From Prevotella sp. (lineage in GTDB: Bacteria; Bacteroidota; Bacteroidia; Bacteroidales; Bacteroidaceae), in contig JAGAXW010000030.1 of NCBI GenBank assembly GCA_017847725.1, positions 1 through 39,282 of the forward strand: a DNA stretch of 39,282 nt. Reading direction: 5' to 3'. Numbering within the stretch: the stretch's first letter is position 1; each line of letters opens with the position of its first letter. The notes under the pieces were generated by a model. That model saw nothing but the letters and a program-made list of their open reading frames with translations, did not search any database and had not been told where the DNA came from. Made by a program: the position numbers and the translations under genes. Of this stretch, positions 1 to 9,766 are shown one piece after another.

Positions 1-2
1 CG

Positions 3-264
3 AAGTCAGAGGATGTCATCAAGGCCCTGGAGACGATACCTGAGGAGAAGCGTGAGACGGTTACGGAGATAACCCTTGACCTGTCTGACTCCATGCGCAA
101 GATCGTCCGTAGCAGTTTCCCCAAAGCCCAGCGTGTCATCGTCCAATGCCGCGGCTGAGTCTTTCAACGCAAAAGTCAAGGCTTTTAGAGCTGCATTAAG
201 GGGTATCAGAGACGAAAAATTCTTCCTCTACAGGCTCGCTATGATATACGCTTACCCACACTAA
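3..264 (+). pseudogene. ISAon1/ISL3-type transposase, internally deleted
   Basis: The beginning reads in frame 3 as transposase (SDSMRKIVRSSFPKAQRVI). Near position 140 the reading jumps to frame 1, which gives the usual C-terminus of these transposases (AAAESFNAKVKAFRAALRG, then FFLYRLAMIYAYPH and a TAA stop at 262-264). The original frame runs into TGA at 156-158. The central part of the family, with much of the catalytic core, is missing, so the copy is dead. Its right end carries a terminal repeat (262-280). The 5' part lies outside the window. The related transposase at the right end of the window has the same C-terminal motif (ESFNAKVK). Confidence 0.8.
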
Positions 265-280
265 TTATCGACTGAGCCCA
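262..280 (+). repeat. Terminal repeat of the decayed IS
   Basis: These 19 bp start at the stop codon of the transposase remnant. The identical 19 bp recur at 33431-33449, and 17 bp of them are present inverted at 33407-33423. Position directly after the transposase stop and inverted recurrence elsewhere fit an IS terminal inverted repeat. Confidence 0.7.
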
Positions 281-311
281 AAATGAACGAAAACTGCGTG
301 CAAAAAAGCGA

Positions 312-334
312 AAACCGCCCTTAGTAGGCGGTTT
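312..334 (-). terminator. Rho-independent terminator of the tRNA cluster
   Basis: An 8-bp perfect stem (312-319 with 327-334) and a 7-nt loop are followed on the minus strand by a T-rich run. It lies just after the 3' end of tRNA-Glu and ends the minus-strand tRNA cluster. Confidence 0.85.
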
Positions 335-337
335 CAG

Positions 338-409
338 TAGTCGATAGGGGAATCGAACCCCTATGCCAAGATTGAGAATCTTGTATCCTAACCATTAGAT
401 GAATCGACC
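338..409 (-). tRNA. tRNA-Glu (anticodon CTC)
   Basis: A 72-nt cloverleaf with acceptor GGTCGAT pairing to ATCGACT (one G-T pair) and discriminator A. The T-loop is GGTTCGATTCC-like. The anticodon loop TTCTCAA sits on a 5-bp stem and gives anticodon CTC, reading GAG. No CCA is encoded. It is the last tRNA before the terminator. Confidence 0.9.
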
Positions 410-450
410 AACATTTCAAAAATGCACTCGCAGAGAAAATCCCTCGGCTG

Positions 451-537
451 CGGAAGGAGGGGGATTCGAACCCCCGGTACGGGAACCCGTACGGCAGTTT
501 AGCAAACTGCTGGTTTCAGCCACTCACCCATCCTTCC
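451..537 (-). tRNA. tRNA-Ser (anticodon GCT)
   Basis: An 87-nt class II tRNA with a 7-bp acceptor (GGAAGGA/TCCTTCC), discriminator G and the long variable arm expected of serine tRNA (TACGGGTTCCCGTA hairpin). The anticodon loop TTGCTAA gives GCT, reading AGC/AGU. It follows its own promoter at 586-617. Confidence 0.93.
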
Positions 538-585
538 AGGACTTTGGAGTTAGAAACCGTGGGGTTATCTCCTTGATTGCGGATG

Positions 586-617
586 CAAAGGTACAACATT
601 TATCTGAACCTTGCAAA
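586..617 (-). promoter_or_regulatory. Bacteroides-type promoter for tRNA-Ser and tRNA-Glu
   Basis: On the minus strand a TTTG -33 box (617-614) and a TACCTTTG -7 box (593-586) are 20 nt apart, matching the Bacteroides TTTG / TAnnTTTG pattern. Transcription should start near 580, about 40 nt before tRNA-Ser. Confidence 0.75.
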
Positions 618-664
618 TTTTTCATAGACTTTTTTTCTCATTTGCCATTTTTTCTTCTTTTTGG

Positions 665-737
665 AGCGGAATACGGGACTCGAACCCGCGACCCTCGGCT
701 TGGGAAGCCAATGCTCTACCAACTGAGCTAATTCCGC
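665..737 (-). tRNA. tRNA-Gly (anticodon CCC)
   Basis: A 73-nt cloverleaf with acceptor GCGGAAT/ATTCCGC, D-arm AGCTCAGTTGGTAGAGC and T-arm GGGTTCGAGTCCC. The anticodon loop TTCCCAA gives CCC, reading GGG. The discriminator is T. It lies 59 nt after tRNA-Thr. Confidence 0.93.
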
Positions 738-796
738 CTGATGGGAAGAAAACAGAGCCAGAATTAATATCCTGACTCTGTTTGTGGAAATCTGAG

Positions 797-869
<73 letters not shown>

Positions 870-905
870 AGCCTTTCATAGATCTCTTGCTTTTTTAAAG
901 CGGTG

Positions 906-936
906 CAAAGGTAATACTTTTTTCTGTAACTGCAAA
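906..936 (-). promoter_or_regulatory. Bacteroides-type promoter for tRNA-Thr and tRNA-Gly
   Basis: The -33 TTTG (936-933) and -7 TACCTTTG (913-906) boxes on the minus strand are 19 nt apart. The start is predicted near 900, about 30 nt before tRNA-Thr. The promoter sits in the short gap after the uvrA stop. Confidence 0.75.
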
Positions 937-946
937 ATATTTCGGC

Positions 947-3760
947 CTAAAGTTTTTCTTTTAGATATTTTCCTGTCAGACTATTCTTGTTGGCAGCCAC
1001 TTGTTCAGGTGTTCCGCTGCAGACCAGTTCGCCTCCGCGGTTGCCTCCGTCGGGGCCTAAATCGATGATATGGTCGGCACACTTTATGACCTCCATGTTG
1101 TGCTCGATGATGAGAATGGTGTGTCCACGTTCGATCAGCGCATTGAAGGCTTTGAGCAGTTTGTCAATGTCATGGAAGTGGAGGCCTGTTGTGGGTTCAT
1201 CAAATATAAATAAGGTGGGCGACTGTTTTTCTTGCCCGATGAAGTAGGCCAGCTTGACGCGTTGGTTCTCTCCGCCTGACAGTGTCGACGAGTTTTGGCC
1301 CAGCTTGATGTACCCCAGTCCTACGTCTTCGAGTGTCTTCAGTCGGGCCACGATGTTTTTCTGTCCGTGTTCTGCAAAGAATTGGATGGCTTCCGAGATG
1401 GTCATGTTCAATACGTCGTCGATATTCTTGCCGTGGAAGCGTACGTCGAGGATGTCCTTCTTGAAGCGGTGTCCATGGCATGCTTCGCACTCCAGGACGA
1501 GGTCGGCCATGAACTGCATCTCGACGGTGATGACGCCGGCACCCTTGCACTCATCACACCGGCCACCGTCGGCATTGAATGAAAAGTATTGCGACGTGAA
1601 GCCCATCTGCTGCGACAGAGGTTGCTCGGCAAACAAGTCTCGTATGGCGTCGTATGCTTTGACATAGGTGGCAGGATTGGAGCGTGTCGACTTGCCAATC
1701 GGGTTTTGGTCAACAAACTCGACATGCTGGACGGCATCCAGATCGCCCGCCAGTCCCATGTATTCGCCTGGAGCATCGCATACCTCTCCCAGATGGCGCT
1801 TGAGGGCAGGGTAGAGAATGCCTTTGATGAGTGACGATTTGCCGCTGCCGCTCACTCCAGTCACTACCGTCATGATGTTAAGAGGTATTTCCACGTCGAT
1901 GCCTCTCAGGTTGTTCATGCGTGCTCCCTTGACGACAATCTTCTGGTTCCACGGACGGTGTGTCTTGGGTGGCTCAATCTTGTCCAGATGTGTCAGGTAC
2001 CTTACCGTATGGCTATTGGGGAATTTGTCTATGGATTCCTTTCTGATGTCGGCGGCGCTGCCCTCGAATACAATCTCACCGCCCAGCCGTCCGGCATCCG
2101 GTCCTATGTCGATAAGGTAGTCAGCTGCACGCATGATTTCTTCGTCGTGCTCTACGATAACCACCGTATTGCCCAGGTCGCGTAGCTCTTTCAGTACCCT
2201 GATCAGCCTGTCGGTGTCTCTGGAGTGTAGTCCGATGCTGGGTTCGTCGAGAATATATAGCGAACCGACAAGCGACGAGCCCAGCGAGGTGGTCAGGTTA
2301 ATGCGCTGACTCTCGCCGCCACTGAGCGAATTTGACATGCGGTTCAGCGTCAGGTAGCCCAGTCCTACGTCGAGCAGGAATTGCAGGCGCGACCGTATTT
2401 CTGTGAGCAGTCTCCTCCCGATGTTCTGCTCCTGCTCCGTGAGTTCTATCTGGTCGAACCACTGCTTCAGATTGACAATAGGCATCTGTACCAGGTTGCT
2501 GATGCTGCGGCCGCCAATCTTTACATAGTCGGCCTCGGGCTTCAGCCGCGTACCGTGACACTTCGGGCATGTAGTTTTCCCACGGTATCTACTCAGCATC
2601 ACGCGATACTGTATTTTGTATTGGTTCTCCTTCACCATCTGGAAGAAAGCGTCTATCGACACTTGCTCGTGCACGTCCCTGTTCTTGTCCGAAGGCAGTC
2701 CGTGCCATAGCTGGTCTTTCTGCTTCTGGGTGAGATTGTAGTATGGCTCAAAGATGGGAAAGTCGTCCTTGGCAGCTCTGCGACAGAACTCGTCTTTCCA
2801 TATCTTCATCTTCTCGCCGTGCCAGCACACTACACAGCCGTCGTATACGGACAGCGTTGTGTTGGGGATAACCAGATGCTCGTCGATGCCGATAATCTTG
2901 CCGAATCCTTGGCACTCCGGGCAGGCACCTACGGGGGAGTTGAACGAGAACAGATTGTCAGACGGTTCCTCGAAGGCGATGCCGTCGGCCTCGAAGCGCA
3001 TCGAGAAGTCGTAGCAAATGTTTGAGGGCAGGAACATCAGACGGCAGTCGCCGTTACCCTCATAGAATGCCGTCTCTACCGAGTCGACTAGGCGCGAGAT
3101 GGCGTCTGGGGCATCATTTACCGACAGACGGTCTACCACCAGGTATATCATGTCGTCGGCAGCATCTTGGTTGCCGTCCAGCCATTCGCTGATTGAAATA
3201 ATCTTACCGTTTGCGAATATACGCACATAGCCGTTTTGTTGGTATACCTTCAGCTGTTTTTCCATGCTGCGGCCCTCAGTGGGATGGGTGGGAGCCATCA
3301 CCACAAACTTAGTGCCCTTCGCATATTGCAACGTGCAATCGATGATGTCCTCGGTCGAGTGCTTCTTCACCTCTTGTCCGCTGATGGGCGAGAAGGTTCG
3401 TCCGATACGGGCATAGAGCAGTCGGAGGTATTCGTAGATTTCCGTCGTCGTGCCCACTGTCGAGCGCGGATTGCGCGATATTACTTTCTGCTCGATGGCG
3501 ATGGCTGGTGGTATGCCTTTGATAAAGTCACACTCAGGCTTGTTCATGCGTCCCAAAAACTGGCGTGCATAACTTGACAGGCTCTCCACGTAGCGTCGCT
3601 GCCCTTCTGCATACAGTGTGTCAAAAGCAAGCGACGACTTGCCGCTGCCACTGACGCCGCTCACCACAACCAGTTGGTTGCGCGGTATCTTGACGTCCAC
3701 GTTCTTTAGATTGTTTACACGTGCACCTTTTATCTCTATAAAGTCGTTATGTTTTGACAT
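947..3760 (-). CDS. uvrA: UvrABC excinuclease subunit A
   Basis: A 937-residue UvrA, full length for the family. UvrA is the DNA-damage sensor of nucleotide excision repair: an ABC-type ATPase dimer that loads UvrB at lesions. Both ATPase halves are present: Walker [11 protein letters not shown] near residue 35 and again near 640, and signatures LSGGESQRI and LSGGENQRV. Zinc-finger cysteines appear as CPECQGFG and CPKCHG in the first half and CDECKGAG and CEACHG in the second. The start is supported by a promoter 23 nt upstream. The gene is monocistronic between addB and the tRNA cluster. Confidence 0.97.
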   Translation of the reverse strand: MSKHNDFIEIKGARVNNLKNVDVKIPRNQLVVVSGVSGSGKSSLAFDTLYAEGQRRYVESLSSYARQFLGRMNKPECDFIKGIPPAIAIEQKVISRNPRSTVGTTTEIYEYLRLLYARIGRTFSPISGQEVKKHSTEDIIDCTLQYAKGTKFVVMAPTHPTEGRSMEKQLKVYQQNGYVRIFANGKIISISEWLDGNQDAADDMIYLVVDRLSVNDAPDAISRLVDSVETAFYEGNGDCRLMFLPSNICYDFSMRFEADGIAFEEPSDNLFSFNSPVGACPECQGFGKIIGIDEHLVIPNTTLSVYDGCVVCWHGEKMKIWKDEFCRRAAKDDFPIFEPYYNLTQKQKDQLWHGLPSDKNRDVHEQVSIDAFFQMVKENQYKIQYRVMLSRYRGKTTCPKCHGTRLKPEADYVKIGGRSISNLVQMPIVNLKQWFDQIELTEQEQNIGRRLLTEIRSRLQFLLDVGLGYLTLNRMSNSLSGGESQRINLTTSLGSSLVGSLYILDEPSIGLHSRDTDRLIRVLKELRDLGNTVVIVEHDEEIMRAADYLIDIGPDAGRLGGEIVFEGSAADIRKESIDKFPNSHTVRYLTHLDKIEPPKTHRPWNQKIVVKGARMNNLRGIDVEIPLNIMTVVTGVSGSGKSSLIKGILYPALKRHLGEVCDAPGEYMGLAGDLDAVQHVEFVDQNPIGKSTRSNPATYVKAYDAIRDLFAEQPLSQQMGFTSQYFSFNADGGRCDECKGAGVITVEMQFMADLVLECEACHGHRFKKDILDVRFHGKNIDDVLNMTISEAIQFFAEHGQKNIVARLKTLEDVGLGYIKLGQNSSTLSGGENQRVKLAYFIGQEKQSPTLFIFDEPTTGLHFHDIDKLLKAFNALIERGHTILIIEHNMEVIKCADHIIDLGPDGGNRGGELVCSGTPEQVAANKNSLTGKYLKEKL

Positions 3761-3782
3761 TCTGCAAAATTTATCAAGATTA

Positions 3783-3813
3783 CAAAAGTAATAAAAATCG
3801 CCCTACAAACAAA
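3783..3813 (-). promoter_or_regulatory. uvrA promoter
   Basis: On the minus strand the -7 box TACTTTTG (3790-3783) and -33 TTTG (3813-3810) are 19 nt apart. The predicted start gives a leader of under 20 nt. No LexA-type operator was recognised by eye. Confidence 0.65.
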
Positions 3814-3849
3814 ATGTTTGGTTCTTTTTTTGTTCGTGAACCGTTTATT

Positions 3850-6555
3850 TTATCGTCTGCACAGCAAGGCATAGGGGCATGTGCTGCAAATCTTCAGGTC
3901 GTCAGTAGGCACAAAGGGACTGTCGAGGTCGAAGATTTCCTGTATCTTCTGCTCCAGAAGTTCACAGAAGCGCTGGCTATAGTCGGCGATGTCTGTAATC
4001 TTCTCTTTGCCGAAGGCGAGGGTCGGATCGTAGTCGCTGACACCGGCATGCTGGATGAAGAGCAGGGCAGGAGAGACAGGGTGCTGTTGCTGACGGCGTA
4101 CGATGTCGGCATAGACGAAGGTCTGGAGGTAATAGTCTGTATGGTCGTGGACCTTTGTCGGGTCGAAGATGTCGTCGACAGCGGCAATTTTGGAGGTGAG
4201 TTTCTTGCCGCCCGTCTTGTAGTCTACCACACGTATGCGGCCGTCGGCCAGCTGGTCGAGGCGGTCTACGCGGCCGCCAATCCTGAGCTTTGGAGCGTTG
4301 CCGATGCCGCTGAGCGGACGCTGCACGTCTGTTTCTAATCCGAGGATGGTGAAGGGAGCCAACTGGCAGTCAACCTCTATCAGCTGACGCAGGTAGCGGA
4401 TGATGACCTCGCGATTGATAATATGCAGACCACCCTTTGGCGATTGGGGAATCTCCTGACGGAAGGCCTCGTCGACGGCTCTCTCTATCTCTATCTTATT
4501 CTTCAATAGATGTTTGAGCACATCGGCTGTAATCTGCTGTGGCAGTTGCTGGTATATAATCTCGGACGCTTTGTGGAACAGGTTTCCAAAGATGCGGTTG
4601 TCCAGTTCCTGTTCGTCGTCAGGTATGTCGGGCTCCTTGATGTCGGCCACATAGCGATAGTAGAAACTCAGCGGACAGCGCATATAGCGGTTGATGGCCG
4701 TAGGGCTCAGCAGTTGGGCGAACTGCTCCTGCATGATGCCGATGATATGGGTGTTCTTGATGATTGATTCCGGAGTCCAGCGGTCAACCGTTTTCCCCGA
4801 CAAGAGGGATTTGCGTTCGATGGAATGGGGACTTTCTGCCATCATCTGTAGCATGAAACGGCTCATTTCGCCCTGCTGGCCGTCTTCCGTAGCATTGTTA
4901 TACAGGATTGTTACATCATGGGCACGCTGCAGCAGTCGGTGGAAGTAGTAGGCATAGATAGACACCTTGTGGTCTATGGTGGTCAACTCGTAAGCATGGC
5001 GGATGTTGTGAGGGATGAAAGAACTGTCGTTGACGCCTTTCGGCATGTTGCCCTCGTTGCAGGAGAGTAGCAGCACGTGGTCGAAGTCGAGGTTGCGCGT
5101 CTCCAGTACGCCCATAATCTGGATGCCCTCAATGGGTTCGCCGTGAAAGGGGATGGATGTCTGTTGCATCAGTTGGCCGACGAGTCGCTGCATTGTGGCA
5201 CCGCTCACCTGTAAGTCACCGTTCTCAGCCAGAGCATAGAGCCGATTGACGAGGGTGTAACCCCTGAACAGCGACTCTTCGAACAGCGGATCGTGAATGT
5301 CGTCTTTTGCTTTCTGGGCTATTTGGCGTAGCATGTCTCTCAGGTCGCCCTGCAGGTCGTCTGCTTCGATGTATTTGGTGTACGGATGGCGTTTGAAGGC
5401 CCGCACCAGGCGCGGCGTGTATCCGCCCAGTCGCATGTCGTAGTAGAGTTGGATGAACGACGAGACGGGAGTCTGCGAGAGAGGGTAACCCGTGGTGATG
5501 TTCACCTTTTCGACTTCTGGTGGCAGGCTGTGTATGACGGTGGGCAGCAGATTCTCGTCGCAAAGGACGATTGCCGTGCTGCGGCCGTCGTTGTAGCGCT
5601 GTTGTTCGCGCAACCATGTGCTGACGTATCGGGCCTGTATGTTCTCCGTTGGCGCAGAGATGTAGGTAATCTGTTTCTTCTGTGCAAAGCGGTGGTAGAT
5701 GTCTTCTGCCCGACAGTCCAGTTCGTTGGGGAAGTGCTGGAGATATTGGGCAATATAGTGGCCAGCCTCGTGTCCATGCATGTAGTAGCGGTCGAAGTCC
5801 CAGTAGAAATAGGCTTTCCGCTCTCGCTGCAGGTACTCGAAGAGTCGTTGTTCTACTTTCTGAACCATGTTGAAGCCAATAAACAGATAGCGGTCGGCAG
5901 GAAAACTGCTGGCGGCTGTCTGGTCTGAGTCTTGCGACTGCCGCAGTGTGTTGGCGACACTTCTGTAAAGTGCTCCTTCATAGCAAAGTCCCTGAGCGGC
6001 AAGGCGTTCGTTGAAATCGTGGTAAATTTCAGCAAAGTGACTCCATAGGTTTAGGAATCGCTGCTTCAGTTCCGTTTCGTGTTCCTCGGTGAAATGGGCA
6101 AAAAAGCGCCTGAGTAGTTCGCGTTGTTCGTCGGTCAGATAGCTGAGGTCTGTAAGTTCGTGAATGTTACGCAGGTTTGCAAAGACGCGGTCGGCATCGG
6201 CCATGTTCTTGTCGATGTCGTCAAAGTCGGTGATGAGCAGTTGGCCCCATCCATAGAATTTGTCGAGCGACTCGCTGGAACCAGTCTTCAGGCAGAAGGA
6301 GCGGTGCAAGTCGCAAACCAGTTTGATAGGGTCGGCAACCTGCAGTGTCGACTGCCTGCGAAAGAGGTCGCTGATGGTGATATAGGAAGGGCTCCATAGT
6401 GGTTTGCCGCCACAGAGCCGTGCCAGACTCTCGTTGAGAAAGAGAGAGGCACGCTTGTTGGGAAATACGACCACCGTGCGAGAGAGGTCTGTGCCATACT
6501 TGTGCACAATGTCTTCTGCTACATATTCTAAAAAGCTCTTCATCGTTTCACTCAT
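3850..6555 (-). CDS. addB: AddB-like PD-(D/E)XK nuclease/helicase-like subunit
   Basis: A 901-residue protein of the AddB/RexB type, the second subunit of the recombination nuclease that processes double-strand breaks with AddA. The N-terminus (VVFPNKRASLFLNESLARL) is the degenerate helicase-like part; no Walker A P-loop is visible. The C-terminal nuclease has GGRVDRLDQ followed by VVDYKTGG and a QTFVYA helix, the D...DYK...QxxxY pattern of RecB-family nucleases. Cysteines near residue 626 (RYMRCPLSFYYRY) and at 890, 893 and 899 (CSTCPYALLC) match the Fe-S staple known in AddB. It overlaps addA by 8 nt, so translation is probably coupled. Confidence 0.85.
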   Translation of the reverse strand: MSETMKSFLEYVAEDIVHKYGTDLSRTVVVFPNKRASLFLNESLARLCGGKPLWSPSYITISDLFRRQSTLQVADPIKLVCDLHRSFCLKTGSSESLDKFYGWGQLLITDFDDIDKNMADADRVFANLRNIHELTDLSYLTDEQRELLRRFFAHFTEEHETELKQRFLNLWSHFAEIYHDFNERLAAQGLCYEGALYRSVANTLRQSQDSDQTAASSFPADRYLFIGFNMVQKVEQRLFEYLQRERKAYFYWDFDRYYMHGHEAGHYIAQYLQHFPNELDCRAEDIYHRFAQKKQITYISAPTENIQARYVSTWLREQQRYNDGRSTAIVLCDENLLPTVIHSLPPEVEKVNITTGYPLSQTPVSSFIQLYYDMRLGGYTPRLVRAFKRHPYTKYIEADDLQGDLRDMLRQIAQKAKDDIHDPLFEESLFRGYTLVNRLYALAENGDLQVSGATMQRLVGQLMQQTSIPFHGEPIEGIQIMGVLETRNLDFDHVLLLSCNEGNMPKGVNDSSFIPHNIRHAYELTTIDHKVSIYAYYFHRLLQRAHDVTILYNNATEDGQQGEMSRFMLQMMAESPHSIERKSLLSGKTVDRWTPESIIKNTHIIGIMQEQFAQLLSPTAINRYMRCPLSFYYRYVADIKEPDIPDDEQELDNRIFGNLFHKASEIIYQQLPQQITADVLKHLLKNKIEIERAVDEAFRQEIPQSPKGGLHIINREVIIRYLRQLIEVDCQLAPFTILGLETDVQRPLSGIGNAPKLRIGGRVDRLDQLADGRIRVVDYKTGGKKLTSKIAAVDDIFDPTKVHDHTDYYLQTFVYADIVRRQQQHPVSPALLFIQHAGVSDYDPTLAFGKEKITDIADYSQRFCELLEQKIQEIFDLDSPFVPTDDLKICSTCPYALLCRR

Positions 6556-9500
6556 CGCTCGTTACTTCTTCAATCCTGTTACTATATACATACCATAGCC
6601 AGCCTCTCACATGGGGCATGTTCATTTGGCGTAGCAGTCGCATGTATTCACGTACTTGTTCGAGATATTCTTCTTTGGGCTGACCGAATTTGAAATCTAC
6701 GACGTGCGTCTCGTGGCCGTCTGTCATTACACGGTCGGGGCGTCGCTCACGAACCTCGCCGTTGGGCATTAGTTGTAGTATGCTACATTCATTAAACAAA
6801 TTCCAACGATTTGAAAACCAATCTTTTGCTTGCTTGCTTTCAAGTCTTTTGCGAAGCATTTGCGCGAGCTTTTCCTTTGTTATCTCATTGTCGTAGAGCA
6901 CACCCTCCTGCTGCAAGCGCAGTAGGGCACCGTCGATGTCTTCTTCGGTTCGAATGGTCGAAAACAGTTCGTGCAGCACACTGCCAATCTTGATGTAGCT
7001 GGGGTCGGAATGTTCATCTTCGCCCTCGATGAAATCACGGCTTTTGTTGCTTTGGCGGAACTCTGTCTTGGCGTCGAAAACGTTTATGTCTACTTGTAGC
7101 GGTTCTGCGGGTTGCATAAAGATGTTTTGCGACTGCTGCTGGTTGTGCTGCTTGACGGAGAGTGTGCCGAAATGGAAGCGTAGCGGGGCATTGTCCTGCT
7201 CGACTCCTTCTAGTGTGCTGTTTGCGAGTTTGTCACAGAGGGCTGGCAGCACATTCTCGATGATGGCCGAACGGCGTGACTTGTCACCGCCTCGCTGCCC
7301 TATTACATATAGGTTGGCCACGGCGCGCGTGAGGGCTACATATAGCAGATTGAGGTTGTCGACCGTGTTCTGCAGGAGTTCGTCCAGATAGGCTTGCTCG
7401 TATATTGTTCCCTTCATTTGCTTGCCGCTGTAGCGTATGGGGATGACGGGCAGTGCGTTGAAGGGGGCTTCGTCAGGTTCGCACCATAGCGTGTCTCCAT
7501 GCACCAGTTGCCAGTTGCAGAAAGGAACTATTACATGGTTGAACTCCAGTCCCTTGCTTTTGTGTATCGACAAGATACGTATGCCTTCCGTGTCGTTACT
7601 CTGAATGGTCTTGCTGCATAGCGTATCGTCCCATTCTTTTACAAAGGCATCAATGTCCGTTGAGTTGTCTTGTGTAAATTTGTTCAGAGAGTCGTAGAAA
7701 GCACACAGGTAGGCACTTTGTTCGCCCAGTCGGTGTAGGTTGAAGATCTGGTACAGCCGTTCCACAAGTTCGAAGAGTGGCAGTCGCAGCAGCTCTTCGC
7801 GGTGTTCTGTGTATGCTTCGGGCATCAGTCCGTCCGTCGGAAGTCCCTTGATAAGCAGCTCTTCTTCGGAAGTGCTTTCTCCCAGTATGGACCGATGGTA
7901 TAGTTTTACGACGGTTGCTTTGGAAAGTGTATCGTCAGGATGAGTCAGCAGGTGGAGTGCTTGTACCAGTAGGCAGACAGCCGGACTGGCATCCAGGCGA
8001 AACGCTTCGTCGCTGACGATGCGCACGTCGGGTTTGTTGACAGAGAAATAGTTGGCGATGATTGGTATATACTTGTTGTTGCGTACCAGTATGGCGATAC
8101 TATCAGGAGTGGCACCTTGTTCCATCAGTTGTTCAACGATGGTGGATATCTCGTTGAGAGTCTGCTCTGTATAGTCTTCAGAAGGTAGCATGCAGATGCT
8201 GACCTGTCCCTCTGGCTGGCGATGCGCTGGCACTTGCTGCACCACGTCGGCATACGCACTGCGCAACTGCTCGGCTCTCTGCGGGCTCTCTGTATATAGT
8301 TCGTCATAGGTGAGTCGGACAGCCTCGGAGAAGAAAGCATTGTTGAACTCGATGATGTTGCGTAGCGAACGGTAGTTCGTCTCCAGCGGTTTGATTTCCA
8401 AGGTTTCATCGGGATATGGAAACTCCTGGTCGATAGCGTTCAGCAGCCGCCAGTCGCCAGAACGCCATCGGTAGATGCTTTGTTTGACGTCGCCTACGAT
8501 GAGGTTCTCCGTGTGTTGATGGCTCATGCACTCGCGCAGCAGCACTTTGAAGTTGCGCCACTGTATGGTGCTGGTGTCCTGAAACTCGTCAATCATGACG
8601 TGCTCCAGCTGTGTGCCTATCTTCTCAAAGATAAAGGGTGAGTCGCTGTCACTGATGAGTGCCTGCAGCAGATGCTGTGTGTCACTGAGCAGGAAGCGGT
8701 TCGTCTCGTCGTTGATGTTGCGTACCTGTTGATCTATATTCCCCAGCAGGCGCAGCTGATTGAGATGGTCAAGCGTTAGCGATGCCGACTTGAAAAGGCG
8801 ATACTGGCGTGGGCGTTCCTCTGTGGCATACCTGAGCAGTGGGATGAGTGTCTCGTCGGCCAGTGCCTGGATGAAAGCTGCACGAGGGTGGTCTTTTTTA
8901 CACCATTTGGCGGCAACTTCTTTACATTCGCAGACTCGTTTTCCCTCGATACTCTCGTCCATGACGCTGTTCCGCAGTTTCACGAAAAAACCGTAGACGC
9001 CCTTTTCTGCATATAAAAGGTCTTTGCCGCTGAGTCCTTCTCCCGCGAGTGTGTCGAAGAAGGTCTCTGCAATCTCTTTCATTCGCTCGGCGGCGGCGTC
9101 ACGTATCTGTTTCAGTTGCTGCGTATAGTTGTCGAAGAAATCCGGATCGGCCATTTTCTCGTTCAGCTCCTTCTTGTTCTCCTTATAATGGTCGTTGAAG
9201 ATGTTCTTGCCAAAACTCTTGACTTGTGAGATGATGTTCCACGAGCGGTCGTCACTGATTTTCTCCATGATGTAGCTCATAATCCACTGAAGCATCAGGT
9301 CGGTATGGGTCAGTGAGTCTATCAGTCTGTCGACAGCCTGTTCCTCTACTTGGGTGTCATTCAGGCTGATGCGCAAGTTGGCCGTCAGATCGAGCTCTCG
9401 TGCGATGTTGCGCAGCACACTCTGGAAAAAGGCATCGATGGTTTCCACCCTGAAGTAGCTGTAGTTGTGCAGCAGCAGGTGGAGCGCCGTTTCTGCACGT

Positions 9501-9766
9501 TCTCTGACGGTTTTTTCATCATACCCCGTCGCCTCTGCGACATGTTGCAGGTAGTGGTCTGAATCAGGCAGCCGTTTCCATATACCGTAGAGCTGGCTCA
9601 GGATGCGCATCTTCATCTCCTCCGTCGCCTTGTTGGTGAAGGTTACGGCCAGAATGTTCCTGTAGCTCGTGGGATTCATGACGAGCAGTTTGATATATTC
9701 CGTGGCCAGTGTAAAGGTCTTTCCGGAACCTGCGCTGGCCTTGTATACAGTAAGGGCTTTTACCAT
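6548..9766 (-). CDS. addA: AddA-like UvrD/RecB helicase-nuclease
   Basis: A 1072-residue superfamily 1 helicase with a C-terminal nuclease, the motor subunit of an AddAB/RecBCD-like end-processing enzyme. Visible motifs are Walker A KASAGSGKT (residues 9-17), motif II IDEFQDTST, VGDVKQSIYRWRSGDW, ILSIHKSKGLEFNHVIVP and LLYVALTRA. The C-terminus carries RRPDRV and VVDFKFGQP with a following QVREYM, a RecB-type PD-(D/E)XK site. It starts inside the end of the DUF5686-like gene (7-nt overlap) and runs into addB (8-nt overlap), so the three form one tight operon. Confidence 0.9.
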   Translation of the reverse strand: MVKALTVYKASAGSGKTFTLATEYIKLLVMNPTSYRNILAVTFTNKATEEMKMRILSQLYGIWKRLPDSDHYLQHVAEATGYDEKTVRERAETALHLLLHNYSYFRVETIDAFFQSVLRNIARELDLTANLRISLNDTQVEEQAVDRLIDSLTHTDLMLQWIMSYIMEKISDDRSWNIISQVKSFGKNIFNDHYKENKKELNEKMADPDFFDNYTQQLKQIRDAAAERMKEIAETFFDTLAGEGLSGKDLLYAEKGVYGFFVKLRNSVMDESIEGKRVCECKEVAAKWCKKDHPRAAFIQALADETLIPLLRYATEERPRQYRLFKSASLTLDHLNQLRLLGNIDQQVRNINDETNRFLLSDTQHLLQALISDSDSPFIFEKIGTQLEHVMIDEFQDTSTIQWRNFKVLLRECMSHQHTENLIVGDVKQSIYRWRSGDWRLLNAIDQEFPYPDETLEIKPLETNYRSLRNIIEFNNAFFSEAVRLTYDELYTESPQRAEQLRSAYADVVQQVPAHRQPEGQVSICMLPSEDYTEQTLNEISTIVEQLMEQGATPDSIAILVRNNKYIPIIANYFSVNKPDVRIVSDEAFRLDASPAVCLLVQALHLLTHPDDTLSKATVVKLYHRSILGESTSEEELLIKGLPTDGLMPEAYTEHREELLRLPLFELVERLYQIFNLHRLGEQSAYLCAFYDSLNKFTQDNSTDIDAFVKEWDDTLCSKTIQSNDTEGIRILSIHKSKGLEFNHVIVPFCNWQLVHGDTLWCEPDEAPFNALPVIPIRYSGKQMKGTIYEQAYLDELLQNTVDNLNLLYVALTRAVANLYVIGQRGGDKSRRSAIIENVLPALCDKLANSTLEGVEQDNAPLRFHFGTLSVKQHNQQQSQNIFMQPAEPLQVDINVFDAKTEFRQSNKSRDFIEGEDEHSDPSYIKIGSVLHELFSTIRTEEDIDGALLRLQQEGVLYDNEITKEKLAQMLRKRLESKQAKDWFSNRWNLFNECSILQLMPNGEVRERRPDRVMTDGHETHVVDFKFGQPKEEYLEQVREYMRLLRQMNMPHVRGWLWYVYSNRIEEVTSDE

